DNA from: Schlesneria sp. | Lineage (GTDB): Bacteria > Planctomycetota > Planctomycetia > Planctomycetales > Planctomycetaceae | Assembly: GCA_028291515.1 (NCBI GenBank) | Contig: JAQGHU010000077.1 | Span: 1 to 64,000 of the forward strand | Direction of reading: 5' to 3' | Length of the DNA stretch: 64,000 nt | In this document: positions 48,764-57,583 of the stretch, piece by piece | How the letters are laid out: each line of letters begins with the position of its first letter | Position numbering within the stretch: position 1 is the first letter of the stretch | The notes under the pieces: model-generated | Told to the model about the DNA's origin: nothing | Databases searched by the model: none | Seen by the model: the letters and a program-made list of their open reading frames with translations, nothing else | Translations under genes and position numbers: made by a program

Positions 48764-51700
48764 TTATCGCTCCGCCAGATTGAGTCGGTATAGCGTCCCG
48801 TCGCAAGCGACTGCGAACCATCGATCATCCAGCTTCTTGAGCCCCATCGTCAGAGATTGAGGCACATGCAGTCGACGAGTCTCGGCCCCGGATTGTGAGT
48901 TCACACCAATCACGGTGCCATCGCGACAAGCAATCCAGATCAGATCGCCGTCTTGAACTGGTTCGCCGGCGATACTGAGTCCCTTCAGATCGAATGACCA
49001 GCGAACTGGCAGATCGCGTCCGTCGGTCAGCAGAATCAGTTTGCTATCGCCGGACCAGACCAGCCAGGAACTCTCCAGAGGCCATGTTCCACGAATTGGT
49101 GCCGCCAATTGTCGCTTTCCTTCCTGATCGAAAGTTCGCCAATTCAGCAGCAAGACGTTACCCGCCGCATCCGCCACCAGCAGATAGTCGCCGCGCAGTC
49201 CGGGGGGAGTATCAATCGACTCGGTCAGTTGGAGCTTGGCTGCTTCGGCCAGATGTGGAACGTCAGTCGTACGGACCTGGATGCGGGTTAGCAGCCCATC
49301 TTCAAATCCCGCCAGTAGTTCATCGCCATCCAATCGGACAAGAAATCGACATACCGGTGGCGACTTGCCGTCGGCCGGCACCAGCCAATCCTGGGTCGCT
49401 TTCCGACCCGAAGTCAGGGGAATCACTTTCAATCGGCCAGAGCTTGGAATCACCAGCCCCTCGTCCAGCAAAATGGCCCCTGCTTGAACGGTATCAGTTT
49501 TTCCCAGCTTCGTAATCAACTCCAGTTGTCCACCCAGACCAACGATCCACACTTGTATCGCCGGACCGACCGCCGCGACAAAAATTCGGCCGTCGTGAAG
49601 CTGCGATGTCACCAGAGGCTGGTTAATACCGGCGGGCATCTCGAGTTCCACCGCCGCCTTCAGATCGAGACCACCTTGCCGCAGACGATCCGAGCCAAGG
49701 ATTACAATCTGGCCTGCTTCAGAGACGCCAACGGCACCCCCGTTGCGGCCTGGCACCACCTGCATCAGTTGCGACCCCAACACGGCACGCCAGGGAATGA
49801 CCATGCGATCGCGATCCACGGCCGAGAAAGTCACCGCATCGTTGAACGCCGCCTTGCGCCCGACATAAAACTGATCACCGATTGCTTGCAGTCGCTGTGA
49901 GGCAATGCCGGATGCGACCGTTTTTGAGTCCAGGTGGATCGCATCGGTGCCGATCTCCAGTCGCCGAAATGCAGAACTCGCAGTCCAGAACTGACGATCT
50001 GGACCCAGTGCCACATACAGAGGAACTCGCGGGCCGGTGTTTGCGACTGGAACAGGTTTCTCTGGCGATAGGCCTGCCTCTGCAGACTGTTTCTGATTCT
50101 GGTCATCGCTTTCCTGGACTCGGTATTGTCCGATCGGCGCGAGTCCTTCGCGTCCGACATCGTCGGTGACAGAGAAGGCGGCAAGCTGCTCGCCGGTGGA
50201 AGGGACGACCAGCTGGTTTCCGCGCAGAACAGGAGCTTCGCGGACCTGGCCTCGCACTCGAATGGACTTCGTCGTCAATTCGACGAGCGGCGATTTCGGT
50301 TTGCCTGCATCCCACAAACGTAAGGCCGCGGAATCCGATTTGTCGTTTTCACACAATAGATAGAGCTTGCCCAGACCAAGCGGCGGTGCCTGGATGGCAC
50401 CTGCCGCGTGATCGGTAAACGTCATCGCCGCTGCGGCCAAAGGTCGCATCGACAGCGCATAGATCATGGCGGCTTCACCAGGGACCAGCAAATGATTTCC
50501 ATCGACGGTCAGCGTTGGCGGCCCCTGGATGTTTTGCGAGAACGAAATTCGCTCGGTCAATCGGCCCGTTTCGACATCGATTCGACACAAGGATCGATCA
50601 TTGGTCGGCAGGTAGATCTGACCTTCGTGAATCAGTGGGGCCGAACGTGGGCGCGCGTCCAGCTTCTGTCTCCAGATCAGCTTTCCGGTCAATGGCTGAC
50701 AACAGACGAGGGACTGAAGATTGGCATCGTAGATCAGCACGCCCGCTTGCGATGCCGAAACGGTGACGGGAAAGAACGGGGTATCAAACCCAATCGCACG
50801 ACGCCAGACCAGTTCTCCCGTCACGGCATCGACAGCGTAACAACAATCCTTCGCCAGCACGTAAGCCACGGTCCCCTGCGTTGTCTCGTCCGTTCGCGTA
50901 CGAGTATGAAACAGCCCCAGCGACACGGGCTCATCGGGCGGGGGGACATCTGTTGTTTCGGCGGGGCGCTCTCGATCATCGGCGACGATGACGGACCGTT
51001 CAAGATCCAACGCTTTCTGCAGCGCCTCTTTCACTCGTTTCTGGCTCGCAATTCCCTCGAAGGCTCTGACCAGTTTCTCCCGTTCCGCAAGTGCGACCAT
51101 TGGCTTCTTGGCAGCCAGTGCAGCATCAACAGCGGCCATTCCGTCGTTAAAGATCGTCTGTTTGCCAATTGCAATCACGGCGGCCACACGAGCGACTTTA
51201 ATGCGCGCGATCGCAGCGGCGGGAGGTGCATTGGCATCGGCAAATCGTTCCAACACGACTTGAGCATCTTCGGATACGGTCAGCAAATCCTGATTGCGAG
51301 TCGATTCGGCCGTCCTCGCCGATCCCAGTGAAATCTCTTCGGCATAGCGATGGATCTGCGGATGCATTTCCGCAAAATCGGGTTCGTTCCGATGATTGGC
51401 AATTAACGTTTGCAGTTGCTCCAGACCGCGCTTCCACGTGGGAGTCGCTCCAGAGATTTCGCGTTGGACGAGCGACCGATCCAGGCCTCGTTCGGCCTGG
51501 CGACGCATAGAATGTCCTGGGTATTGCTGCCGGAACTGCTCGAACGAAGAGATCGACTGCGCGTACTGTCCGTCATTCAGTTCCGCCATGGCTCGATCAT
51601 AAAGCCGAGACGCTTGTTCGCGCCCGATCAGGAACCAGAACACTCCCGTCACCAGCACAAGGACAATTCCAGTCACGCTGAGTCCAAGGACCAACGGCGA

Positions 51701-52381
51701 CCGGAAGATGTCCTGTTCCCCAGGGCGAGTTCGGGTTTGCAGACCGCGCAGGCCGGTGTCGATCGGTTTTTCCGGGGGGCGGCGCGGCGAGGGAATGTCG
51801 TGTGCAGGTTCGACTCGCGACGGATTCGTCGCGGCCGGTGCAGGCTTGGCGGGTACTACTTCGGCCTTGTGGACCAGATCCCCTGCCTCATACGCGGCGA
51901 TCACTTGTGATTCGGTGTAAACCGGGCCTTGAAATACCGACAGATCCTCAACCGCCTGCTGTGCGGGAGATTCCTTTCCCTTCGCAGGCCGTTCCGGTCG
52001 TGCGGGAGCTTTGGGTTTCTCGGTGATCCGGGCTGTTTCTACGTGGTCGATCGCTTTGAAGACCAGCGACGATTCTTCGAGAGCTGCTGTTGCAGTCTCG
52101 TCGATATAAACCAGGTCCAGGCTGCCCACGCGGATAATGTCGCCCAGATTCAAGTGAATGTGCGCGACCGATGTCCCATTCACTTCGACACCTTGGGCTG
52201 TAGCGGAGGTGACTTCGAAGGCCGTCTTGTTCCACAGCACCCGACACTGCATCGCCGCCACATCAGCATCGGGGACACAAATATCGTTAAACGATTGTCG
52301 GCCGATTGTCAGTGGTTGAGTTCGCGACAACACACGCGTTTCAATGCTGCCATCGACATGATGCAATTCGAGAGCTGGCAT
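48764..52381 (-). CDS. FHA-like domain, membrane helix and PQQ-type beta-propeller fusion
   Basis: The 1205-residue protein starts at ATG 52381; a GTG four codons upstream is possible. Residues about 1-95 form an FHA-like domain (TIGRQSFNDICVPDADV), but the usual Ser-x-x-His after the GR strand is replaced by AAMQCRV, so phosphothreonine binding is doubtful. A proline-rich linker and a membrane helix at about 225-248 (LGLSVTGIVLVLVTGVFWFL) follow, then TPR-like helices (250-480) and, to the end, PQQ-type propeller blades (for example YAVDAVTGELVWRRAIGFDT). The propeller lies outside the inner membrane and the FHA-like part inside, so it can transmit a state across the membrane. The cluster partners are its likely binding targets. 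Confidence 0.85.
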   Translation of the reverse strand: MPALELHHVDGSIETRVLSRTQPLTIGRQSFNDICVPDADVAAMQCRVLWNKTAFEVTSATAQGVEVNGTSVAHIHLNLGDIIRVGSLDLVYIDETATAALEESSLVFKAIDHVETARITEKPKAPARPERPAKGKESPAQQAVEDLSVFQGPVYTESQVIAAYEAGDLVHKAEVVPAKPAPAATNPSRVEPAHDIPSPRRPPEKPIDTGLRGLQTRTRPGEQDIFRSPLVLGLSVTGIVLVLVTGVFWFLIGREQASRLYDRAMAELNDGQYAQSISSFEQFRQQYPGHSMRRQAERGLDRSLVQREISGATPTWKRGLEQLQTLIANHRNEPDFAEMHPQIHRYAEEISLGSARTAESTRNQDLLTVSEDAQVVLERFADANAPPAAAIARIKVARVAAVIAIGKQTIFNDGMAAVDAALAAKKPMVALAEREKLVRAFEGIASQKRVKEALQKALDLERSVIVADDRERPAETTDVPPPDEPVSLGLFHTRTRTDETTQGTVAYVLAKDCCYAVDAVTGELVWRRAIGFDTPFFPVTVSASQAGVLIYDANLQSLVCCQPLTGKLIWRQKLDARPRSAPLIHEGQIYLPTNDRSLCRIDVETGRLTERISFSQNIQGPPTLTVDGNHLLVPGEAAMIYALSMRPLAAAAMTFTDHAAGAIQAPPLGLGKLYLLCENDKSDSAALRLWDAGKPKSPLVELTTKSIRVRGQVREAPVLRGNQLVVPSTGEQLAAFSVTDDVGREGLAPIGQYRVQESDDQNQKQSAEAGLSPEKPVPVANTGPRVPLYVALGPDRQFWTASSAFRRLEIGTDAIHLDSKTVASGIASQRLQAIGDQFYVGRKAAFNDAVTFSAVDRDRMVIPWRAVLGSQLMQVVPGRNGGAVGVSEAGQIVILGSDRLRQGGLDLKAAVELEMPAGINQPLVTSQLHDGRIFVAAVGPAIQVWIVGLGGQLELITKLGKTDTVQAGAILLDEGLVIPSSGRLKVIPLTSGRKATQDWLVPADGKSPPVCRFLVRLDGDELLAGFEDGLLTRIQVRTTDVPHLAEAAKLQLTESIDTPPGLRGDYLLVADAAGNVLLLNWRTFDQEGKRQLAAPIRGTWPLESSWLVWSGDSKLILLTDGRDLPVRWSFDLKGLSIAGEPVQDGDLIWIACRDGTVIGVNSQSGAETRRLHVPQSLTMGLKKLDDRWFAVACDGTLYRLNLAER

Positions 52382-52699
52382 TGTTACTCGCACTGCCCCT
52401 GTCGAGTCACGAGGCGAATTCTTCGTACGCCGCCGCCGCTTGCCGCATCGATCGCGGAGATCAGCCTGGCCAATTCCATGGGCGAGTTGCTCCGAGCTTG
52501 TGAGTTGAGTGGGCGAATGTCAGATCAGAAAGTGAACGGGACGAACCGCGCAGATGGAGTATATCGAGTGACCACGTTGGTCGGTATCAAACGCTGCGTC
52601 GTCACTCCAGTCGCATAAACGCAGAAGTGGATCCATCTTCAACAGTCCGCGGACGAAATATGAATTTCGCAAGAACGATTAGTAAACCCTCCACCGGCT
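52382..52699. other. Intergenic region upstream of the FHA-propeller gene
   Basis: 318 bases between two minus-strand genes. No gene or recognised RNA is seen. A short A/T-rich patch (52660-52690) could hold a promoter for the gene reading leftward, but I cannot point to well-spaced boxes. Confidence 0.4.
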
Positions 52700-53593
52700 T
52701 TATTGCAGGTAGATCTGCCGGACCACCGTGAACTGGTAACCCTGACCACTCGGTTCTACTGCGAAGTACGTCCGGCGGATCTGTTTCGCTGGCCGGCCGC
52801 GATAGTCCACTTCCAAGCGAGCCAGTTGCGACTCGGTCTCTTTGGGATAGAAATGAAAGATGACTGTGTCGGCCTGAACAGTGACGCCAGCTCGCTTAAA
52901 GAGCTCAACATCGGCGACGCGTCGATCTCCCCCTTGCCAAGTCATGTACAGGCGTTGTTCGCCGGCACCGCTTGCGGCATACCGAACTGGGGGGGCGGGA
53001 TCCGTCAGTTTTGATGCATAAGCCAGCCGTCCATCAGGTAACAGAGCCCCCAGTTCGATGCCAAAGAACTGCAATTGCTTGGCATAGTCATCAACGCCAG
53101 CTCGATCTCCGAATCGAACAAACCATCTTTGTTCGCGGGGCATTCCACCCGTACCAGGGCCGATCCCCAAGCCTTTTTTTCCCGTCCCCTTGGCACTTCC
53201 CGGCTTGCCGGTGTTCTGAATGCCGGTATCGAATTGTTGCTGGATCTGCTGAGCGACCCCGTCCGAGGACTCGACGACTGATTCCAACGCCTCCGCGATC
53301 TCGGTCTGGTCCGAAGGCATGTCAGCGGCCGAGGCATCGTGAATTTCGGGATACGGCGAATCGACTCGCAGGGTTTCGTCTGGCGATCCATCTTCGAAGC
53401 CGCCTGGCATCTCTACCAGTTCGACGGGAACGGCGGTCGGTGGCACCGGAAGACGAGTTGTGATCCACGCCGCGACGACGCAAAAACAGATCGCCGCCGC
53501 CCACAGGAACAGCGCGATCGTCCACGAGCTGACGCGGTCATACAGCGTGTCCCGCAGGACTGGACCTGCGACGGATCGAACCTTGGCCGACAT
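52700..53593 (-). CDS. TonB-like single-span envelope protein
   Basis: The 297-residue protein has a cytoplasmic N-terminus, one membrane helix at about 28-46 (ALFLWAAAICFCVVAAWIT), then a Pro/acid-rich region (PVPPTAVPVELVEMPGGF) and a long Gly/Lys linker with IQNTGKPGSAKGTGKKG. A C-terminal globular domain (about 155-297, REQRWFVRFGDRAGVDDYAK) ends QGYQFTVVRQIYLQ. This is the layout of TonB/TolA-type proteins, but the C-terminal domain is not one I recognise. It may act as the mechanical arm for an ExbB-ExbD motor (inference). No strong ribosome site precedes the ATG, and a 6-base inverted repeat lies 18-32 bases upstream. Confidence 0.7.
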   Translation of the reverse strand: MSAKVRSVAGPVLRDTLYDRVSSWTIALFLWAAAICFCVVAAWITTRLPVPPTAVPVELVEMPGGFEDGSPDETLRVDSPYPEIHDASAADMPSDQTEIAEALESVVESSDGVAQQIQQQFDTGIQNTGKPGSAKGTGKKGLGIGPGTGGMPREQRWFVRFGDRAGVDDYAKQLQFFGIELGALLPDGRLAYASKLTDPAPPVRYAASGAGEQRLYMTWQGGDRRVADVELFKRAGVTVQADTVIFHFYPKETESQLARLEVDYRGRPAKQIRRTYFAVEPSGQGYQFTVVRQIYLQ

Positions 53594-53610
53594 CGATACC
53601 GTTTATTTCT

Positions 53611-53625
53611 AGTGCTGATAGCACT
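53611..53625. promoter_or_regulatory. Short inverted repeat upstream of the TonB-like gene
   Basis: AGTGCT-GAT-AGCACT forms a perfect 6-base inverted repeat 18-32 bases ahead of the start codon at 53593, a plausible operator position. Its length is short enough to occur by chance. Confidence 0.25.
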
Positions 53626-53701
53626 TACGTGTCGCGTTGAAACATGGGTTAGACTAAGTGGTTTTCTGCTCGCGGGACGCCACAGTCACGTGGGATGCGT
53701 T

Positions 53702-55426
53702 CTAGGGTTTGGGTTTCAGTTGCGTGCGATCGTCACGTTCATCGTAGGGACGAACTTTCATATACCAATCGGTCCAACCCCGGGTCGATTCTTTTCGCCA
53801 GGTCTCCAGATGTTTCGCTCGCTGATTGTCAGAGGCCTCATCTGACAGTCCTTCGATCGGATCGGTCGGTAAACCGCAGCCATTGGGACGCCGACTGAGA
53901 ATGCACAGCCCGACACTGGCTTCGCGAGCGATCGATTCGTCGCCGTCCGATAAACCGCGGATCAGGTACGGCGCGACAGTGATATTGCCGGTCCGCCCCA
54001 AAGCCCACATCGCTGTTCGTCGCACTTCGACTCGCTTGTCCGTCGCCAATCGCTTCAATCGTTCGACCTGTCCGATTAGCTGTTCAGGGTTATCCAGTTG
54101 GATCGCTTCGACGACAGCCTCTTGTGCTTCTTCCACTTTAGCTCCGGAAGATTTTTCCAGCTCTGCCAACAGCCCGTCCACTGCACCATGAATCTTCCGC
54201 TTAGAGACTTCGCCCTCTTTGATTTTGATCGCATCCAGATTGTCGGGGAGGCCGCGACCTCCCACCAGCAAGCCGCCTCCGATGACAACGGCGCGAACTT
54301 TGGGTGTTTTATTGATGATGCTTGATGTGGCCTTCGTCAGGAACAGAATTGTCAATGCCGTCGCGGGTGCTGCACCGCAGCTATCGTTCCAACTGCCGTC
54401 GTTTAACTGCCGACGCAACAGTTCGTCCGCCCCTTCGTTGTACCAATCGTGCGTCTTGATTTTTTCCACATCGAGTAACGCTCCCATGCGTTCGATGCCA
54501 TAAAAATAGTAGTTGCCGTAAGAGGCGAGCGCTGCGGGTTCTGCGAAGTGATCTCCGGTCCAATTCATGCCTTCTTTGATCGCCTTGTCGAACGCGGCTG
54601 CCGACATCGTCGCATTCGCTTTTGTCTTAGCCTTCGCTTTCTTTTCTTTATCATCCACCATTCGATCCAGCACGCCGAACCTCTTAGTGCTGACAGGTGC
54701 CGCCACCTCGGGCCGCGGACTTTCGTCGATCGCGGTGTCGCGAAATAGGACGTGACGAATGACCAGCAACGAACCTGTCCCCGCGACAGTCATTGTTGGC
54801 ATCGCGTCGTTATTAACTCCTCCCAGCCTTGGATCCACCGGGTGATAGCCAAACCCGCCGTCACGACGCTGCGTCATCAACAACCATTTCCCCGCGCGCT
54901 CCCAGATTTCGATCGGAATCTCGACATCGGCGCGGGCCGCAGCCCACAATCCCAGGATGGCATACTGCGTGATACTCGTGTCACCAAACTCCCCTCCGCC
55001 AATCTCGATCTGGTAGTACCACGCACCGTGAGGACGCTGCCTGCCGATCAAGAACTGAGCAATCATTTCCAGTTGCGGCTTATATTTTTCGCGGTTAGCC
55101 GCCTCGAGCAGCATCGCATCGACGCCCGCCTCGTAGTTGTAGTGACTTCCAGGGACATAGCCGGTCGTGCGGCATTTGCCGACCACTTCCTGAACACATC
55201 GTTGAATGTCGGGATGCTCTTTGTCGACGCCGGATTTGATCAGGCTGTAACAGGCTAAGCTGCCCGCAGCCGAGCTTTTGCTCTGACTGAGCAAGTACTT
55301 TTTCGCACGTTCGACCGCCTGATCGATTTTCGCAACATCAGCCGCAAAGACGCCGGTCCCCGAAATCACGAGGACTCCGAGGAGAACTGCGATGCGGAGT
55401 CTGATCCCTGGCGGGGAACGGAACAT
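53702..55426 (-). CDS. Exported cyclase-fold (squalene/prenyltransferase repeat) protein with HEAT repeats
   Basis: The 574-residue protein has a signal peptide at about 1-28 (IAVLLGVLVISGTGVFA) from ATG 55426; alternative ATGs up to 55474 are in frame. The main part (about 35-440) is an alpha/alpha toroid with repeats such as MTQRRDGGFGYHPVD, GRQRPHGAWYYQIE and LNDGSWNDSCG, as in squalene-hopene cyclases and prenyltransferase beta subunits. The catalytic DxDD motif of triterpene cyclases is not visible, so it is probably a binding protein. A C-terminal HEAT-like segment (about 455-530, RRTAMWALGRTGNITVAPYL) follows. It is the first gene of the five-gene minus-strand cluster ending at 44282. 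Confidence 0.82.
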   Translation of the reverse strand: MFRSPPGIRLRIAVLLGVLVISGTGVFAADVAKIDQAVERAKKYLLSQSKSSAAGSLACYSLIKSGVDKEHPDIQRCVQEVVGKCRTTGYVPGSHYNYEAGVDAMLLEAANREKYKPQLEMIAQFLIGRQRPHGAWYYQIEIGGGEFGDTSITQYAILGLWAAARADVEIPIEIWERAGKWLLMTQRRDGGFGYHPVDPRLGGVNNDAMPTMTVAGTGSLLVIRHVLFRDTAIDESPRPEVAAPVSTKRFGVLDRMVDDKEKKAKAKTKANATMSAAAFDKAIKEGMNWTGDHFAEPAALASYGNYYFYGIERMGALLDVEKIKTHDWYNEGADELLRRQLNDGSWNDSCGAAPATALTILFLTKATSSIINKTPKVRAVVIGGGLLVGGRGLPDNLDAIKIKEGEVSKRKIHGAVDGLLAELEKSSGAKVEEAQEAVVEAIQLDNPEQLIGQVERLKRLATDKRVEVRRTAMWALGRTGNITVAPYLIRGLSDGDESIAREASVGLCILSRRPNGCGLPTDPIEGLSDEASDNQRAKHLETWRKESTRGWTDWYMKVRPYDERDDRTQLKPKP

Positions 55427-55520
55427 TCTCGAATCCATCCCGAGTTGGTGCAGAACTGCAACGACCGATGCCATGATCGTAGCGCCGCGAAGGGCCGTTC
55501 GTCAATTCGCGAACTGAAGG

Positions 55521-55838
55521 CTACGGTTTCGCACTGATATCGCAACGACATAAAAACTGTCTGCAACCGGGGCAGCCGCTTCCATACTTCTGACGCACCG
55601 CCGCCTCCAGGTCGACTCCGGCGACATTCGCGATGGTGGCCAACCAGGCCAGCACATCTGCGAACTCCAGCGTCAGTGCCTGGTGATCACCCTCCCGCAG
55701 TGCCGCAGATAATTCGCCGACTTCTTCCATCAGCCACATGAATGTCCCTTCGACACCGCGAGCCTCGTCTTTGGCTCCATACATCTGGCGAATCAGGGAC
55801 TGCAGATCTCGCAATGACAAGGGTGCTGGTTCGGTCAT
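55521..55838 (-). CDS. MazG-like nucleotide pyrophosphohydrolase
   Basis: The 105-residue protein has the MazG/dUTPase-related helical core: EEVGELSAALREGD at about 38-51 (the E-E-x-x-E metal cluster) and EFADVLAWLATIANVAGVD at 58-76. It likely hydrolyses non-canonical NTPs to NMP and PPi. The C-terminus carries a compact cysteine cluster, CPGCRQFLCRC, at about 89-99, which may bind zinc; I recall related archaeal proteins having similar tails. It sits 32 bases after YdcF on the same strand. Cytoplasmic. Confidence 0.87.
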   Translation of the reverse strand: MTEPAPLSLRDLQSLIRQMYGAKDEARGVEGTFMWLMEEVGELSAALREGDHQALTLEFADVLAWLATIANVAGVDLEAAVRQKYGSGCPGCRQFLCRCDISAKP

Positions 55839-55870
55839 GGTTTCTCGTGAATTTTAGATGAAAACTCGCA

Positions 55871-56932
55871 TCAATTCGGATTCAGATAGTACCACCAAAG
55901 TGCCGCAACTTCGCGCAGCATGGACCATTCCTGGTTGTACATCCGATTCGAATCGACGGCCGGTACCGTCCAGACTTCCCACCCGGAGCGCCGAAAACAG
56001 AGCTTGATTCGAGGGAGGTGATAAAAGTTACTCACCGTCAGAACTCGTGGCTGTGACGAAACGCCTTGGTATCGCTCGACAAGATTGTGAACCGTCGCCT
56101 GAGTATTCAGCCCGTCGCGATCCATTTCGATTGCCTCGGCGGGAACCCCCAGTTCTATGGCCAGGTTCCGCATCGCCTCCGTTTCATGAACATCGCCATC
56201 CCCGGGCCCGCCTGAAAAGAGCAGTCGATCGGCGAAGCCGGCGTGGAAGAGTTCGACTCCCGTGGCCACTCGATCCCCCAATGCCATCGACGGTCGGCCA
56301 CTCGCCAGAGCGCGACACCCGAACACGACAATCAAGTCGGCGGGGCGTCGATAGTCAGTCAGTCCGAAGTAGTACATCTGAGCCAGCGGGAACAACAACG
56401 AGGACAACGCGACTGTCGAAGTCATTGCTAGGCGGTCCAAAAGAAATGGCGCTTTGGCACTGGTTCGAAATAACACTCCCCACAGGATGAATCCCAAGAC
56501 GCCAACGACGACCGCGGATAAAGGGACAATCGCTCGCGACTGCACGACATGCGCCGCAATAATTCGGTGAAAAGTCCACCAGTTACAAGCGGCTGCGGAA
56601 ATCAGCACTGCAAGCAGAGATCCCAGTCCCCATCCACGCAGCGGGGCGAATCGAGGTCGCATCGCAAACGTGATCAAGGCGATTCCGGCAGCCAACATCA
56701 GCGACTTGTTGAGCGTTCGGTTGGCAAACCTCAAGTCAATCCACCACAAGTTGGCGTCGAAGCTGGGGTTCCGCAGTTCACCCAAGACGTTCAGCAACGC
56801 GAACGTGCCGAGCAACAAGGCCAACCCCCGTGCGGCTGCGAATGCGATTCTGAATCGACGCGAGGGTAACGGGGCGATCGGAACCGGGCTTGGTTCGTTA
56901 ACGACGATCTGCCTGTTTGTCGAAGCGTCCAC
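55871..56932 (-). CDS. YdcF-family (DUF218) membrane protein
   Basis: I start at GTG 56932, giving 353 residues; the frame opens as far as 57100 but that overlaps apt. Helices at about 30-55, 70-90, 95-120, 130-155 and 175-195 precede a C-terminal DUF218 domain with DLIVVFGCRALASGRPSMAL and the acidic stretch SGGPGDGDVHETEAM, common in YdcF/ElyC-type proteins. Such proteins are linked to envelope biogenesis (for example ElyC in peptidoglycan synthesis), but molecular activity is not clear. It follows apt by 29 bases, so the two are co-transcribed. Confidence 0.82.
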   Translation of the reverse strand: MDASTNRQIVVNEPSPVPIAPLPSRRFRIAFAAARGLALLLGTFALLNVLGELRNPSFDANLWWIDLRFANRTLNKSLMLAAGIALITFAMRPRFAPLRGWGLGSLLAVLISAAACNWWTFHRIIAAHVVQSRAIVPLSAVVVGVLGFILWGVLFRTSAKAPFLLDRLAMTSTVALSSLLFPLAQMYYFGLTDYRRPADLIVVFGCRALASGRPSMALGDRVATGVELFHAGFADRLLFSGGPGDGDVHETEAMRNLAIELGVPAEAIEMDRDGLNTQATVHNLVERYQGVSSQPRVLTVSNFYHLPRIKLCFRRSGWEVWTVPAVDSNRMYNQEWSMLREVAALWWYYLNPN

Positions 56933-56961
56933 GTCTTCAAGCCCGTTCGCTAGCGATCCTG

Positions 56962-57486
56962 CTACGTTTCTCCGTCGTACTTGATCAAACTGAACACGTC
57001 GCAGCCTTTGAGGCGTTCGCGTCCATTCAGAAATGTCAGTTCGACCAGGAAACCACTGCCAACCACTTCGGCCCCGCACTGCTCGGCCAGTTGCTTGCAC
57101 GCGCCAATGGTGCCGCCGGTCGCGAGCAAGTCATCGATCAAGAGGACCCGACTGCCGTCCGGCAATGCATCGATGTGTATCTCCAGCGTGTCGGTCCCGT
57201 ACTCCAGTTCGTACTCGAATCGATGTTTATCGAAGGGCAGCTTTCCAGGCTTGCGAACGGGAACGAAGGCGATTCCCAGTTCCAGAGCCAGCGGAGCCCC
57301 GAACAGGAATCCGCGCGATTCCGCTGCCAGGATCGCAGTCGGCTTCATCGCACTGAAATGATCAGCAAACTGACGAATCGAGTAACGGAAAGCAGCCGGA
57401 TGCGACAACAGCGGGGTGATGTCGCGGAACAGAATTCCCGGCTTGGGAAAGTCCGGTACGTTGCGAATATAGTCTTTGAGGTTCAA
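56962..57486 (-). CDS. apt: Adenine phosphoribosyltransferase
   Basis: The 174-residue enzyme converts adenine and PRPP to AMP. The PRPP motif [13 protein letters not shown] lies at about 114-126, and the N-terminal [12 protein letters not shown] and [14 protein letters not shown] are typical. The start is TTG 57486, with AAGGAA about 6 bases upstream. Its upstream gap holds a strong stem-loop (57508-57536) that probably ends the SDR transcript, so apt has its own promoter. Confidence 0.95.
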   Translation of the reverse strand: MNLKDYIRNVPDFPKPGILFRDITPLLSHPAAFRYSIRQFADHFSAMKPTAILAAESRGFLFGAPLALELGIAFVPVRKPGKLPFDKHRFEYELEYGTDTLEIHIDALPDGSRVLLIDDLLATGGTIGACKQLAEQCGAEVVGSGFLVELTFLNGRERLKGCDVFSLIKYDGET

Positions 57487-57507
57487 TTGAATTCCTTGGC
57501 ATGAAAG

Positions 57508-57536
57508 GAGCGGGCACGTGTTCCACTTGCCCGCTC
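57508..57536 (-). terminator. Stem-loop between SDR gene and apt
   Basis: GAGCGGGCA at 57508-57516 pairs with TGCCCGCTC at 57528-57536, and inner GTG/CAC can extend the stem. On the minus strand it is followed by CTTTC. It terminates the SDR gene transcript (stop at 57584). Confidence 0.7.
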
Positions 57537-57583
57537 ATCAATTCGATTTCAATTCGCGACTACGCGAACAGTCACGTCATCAA

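Noticed and set aside
53702-55426. Triterpene (hopene) cyclase activity for the cyclase-fold protein
   Set aside because: No DxDD catalytic motif visible, a secretory signal is present and HEAT repeats follow, so a binding role is more likely.
56933-57100. N-terminal extension of the YdcF gene to 57100
   Set aside because: It would overlap the apt coding region by about 140 bases in another frame and shows no membrane-family similarity.
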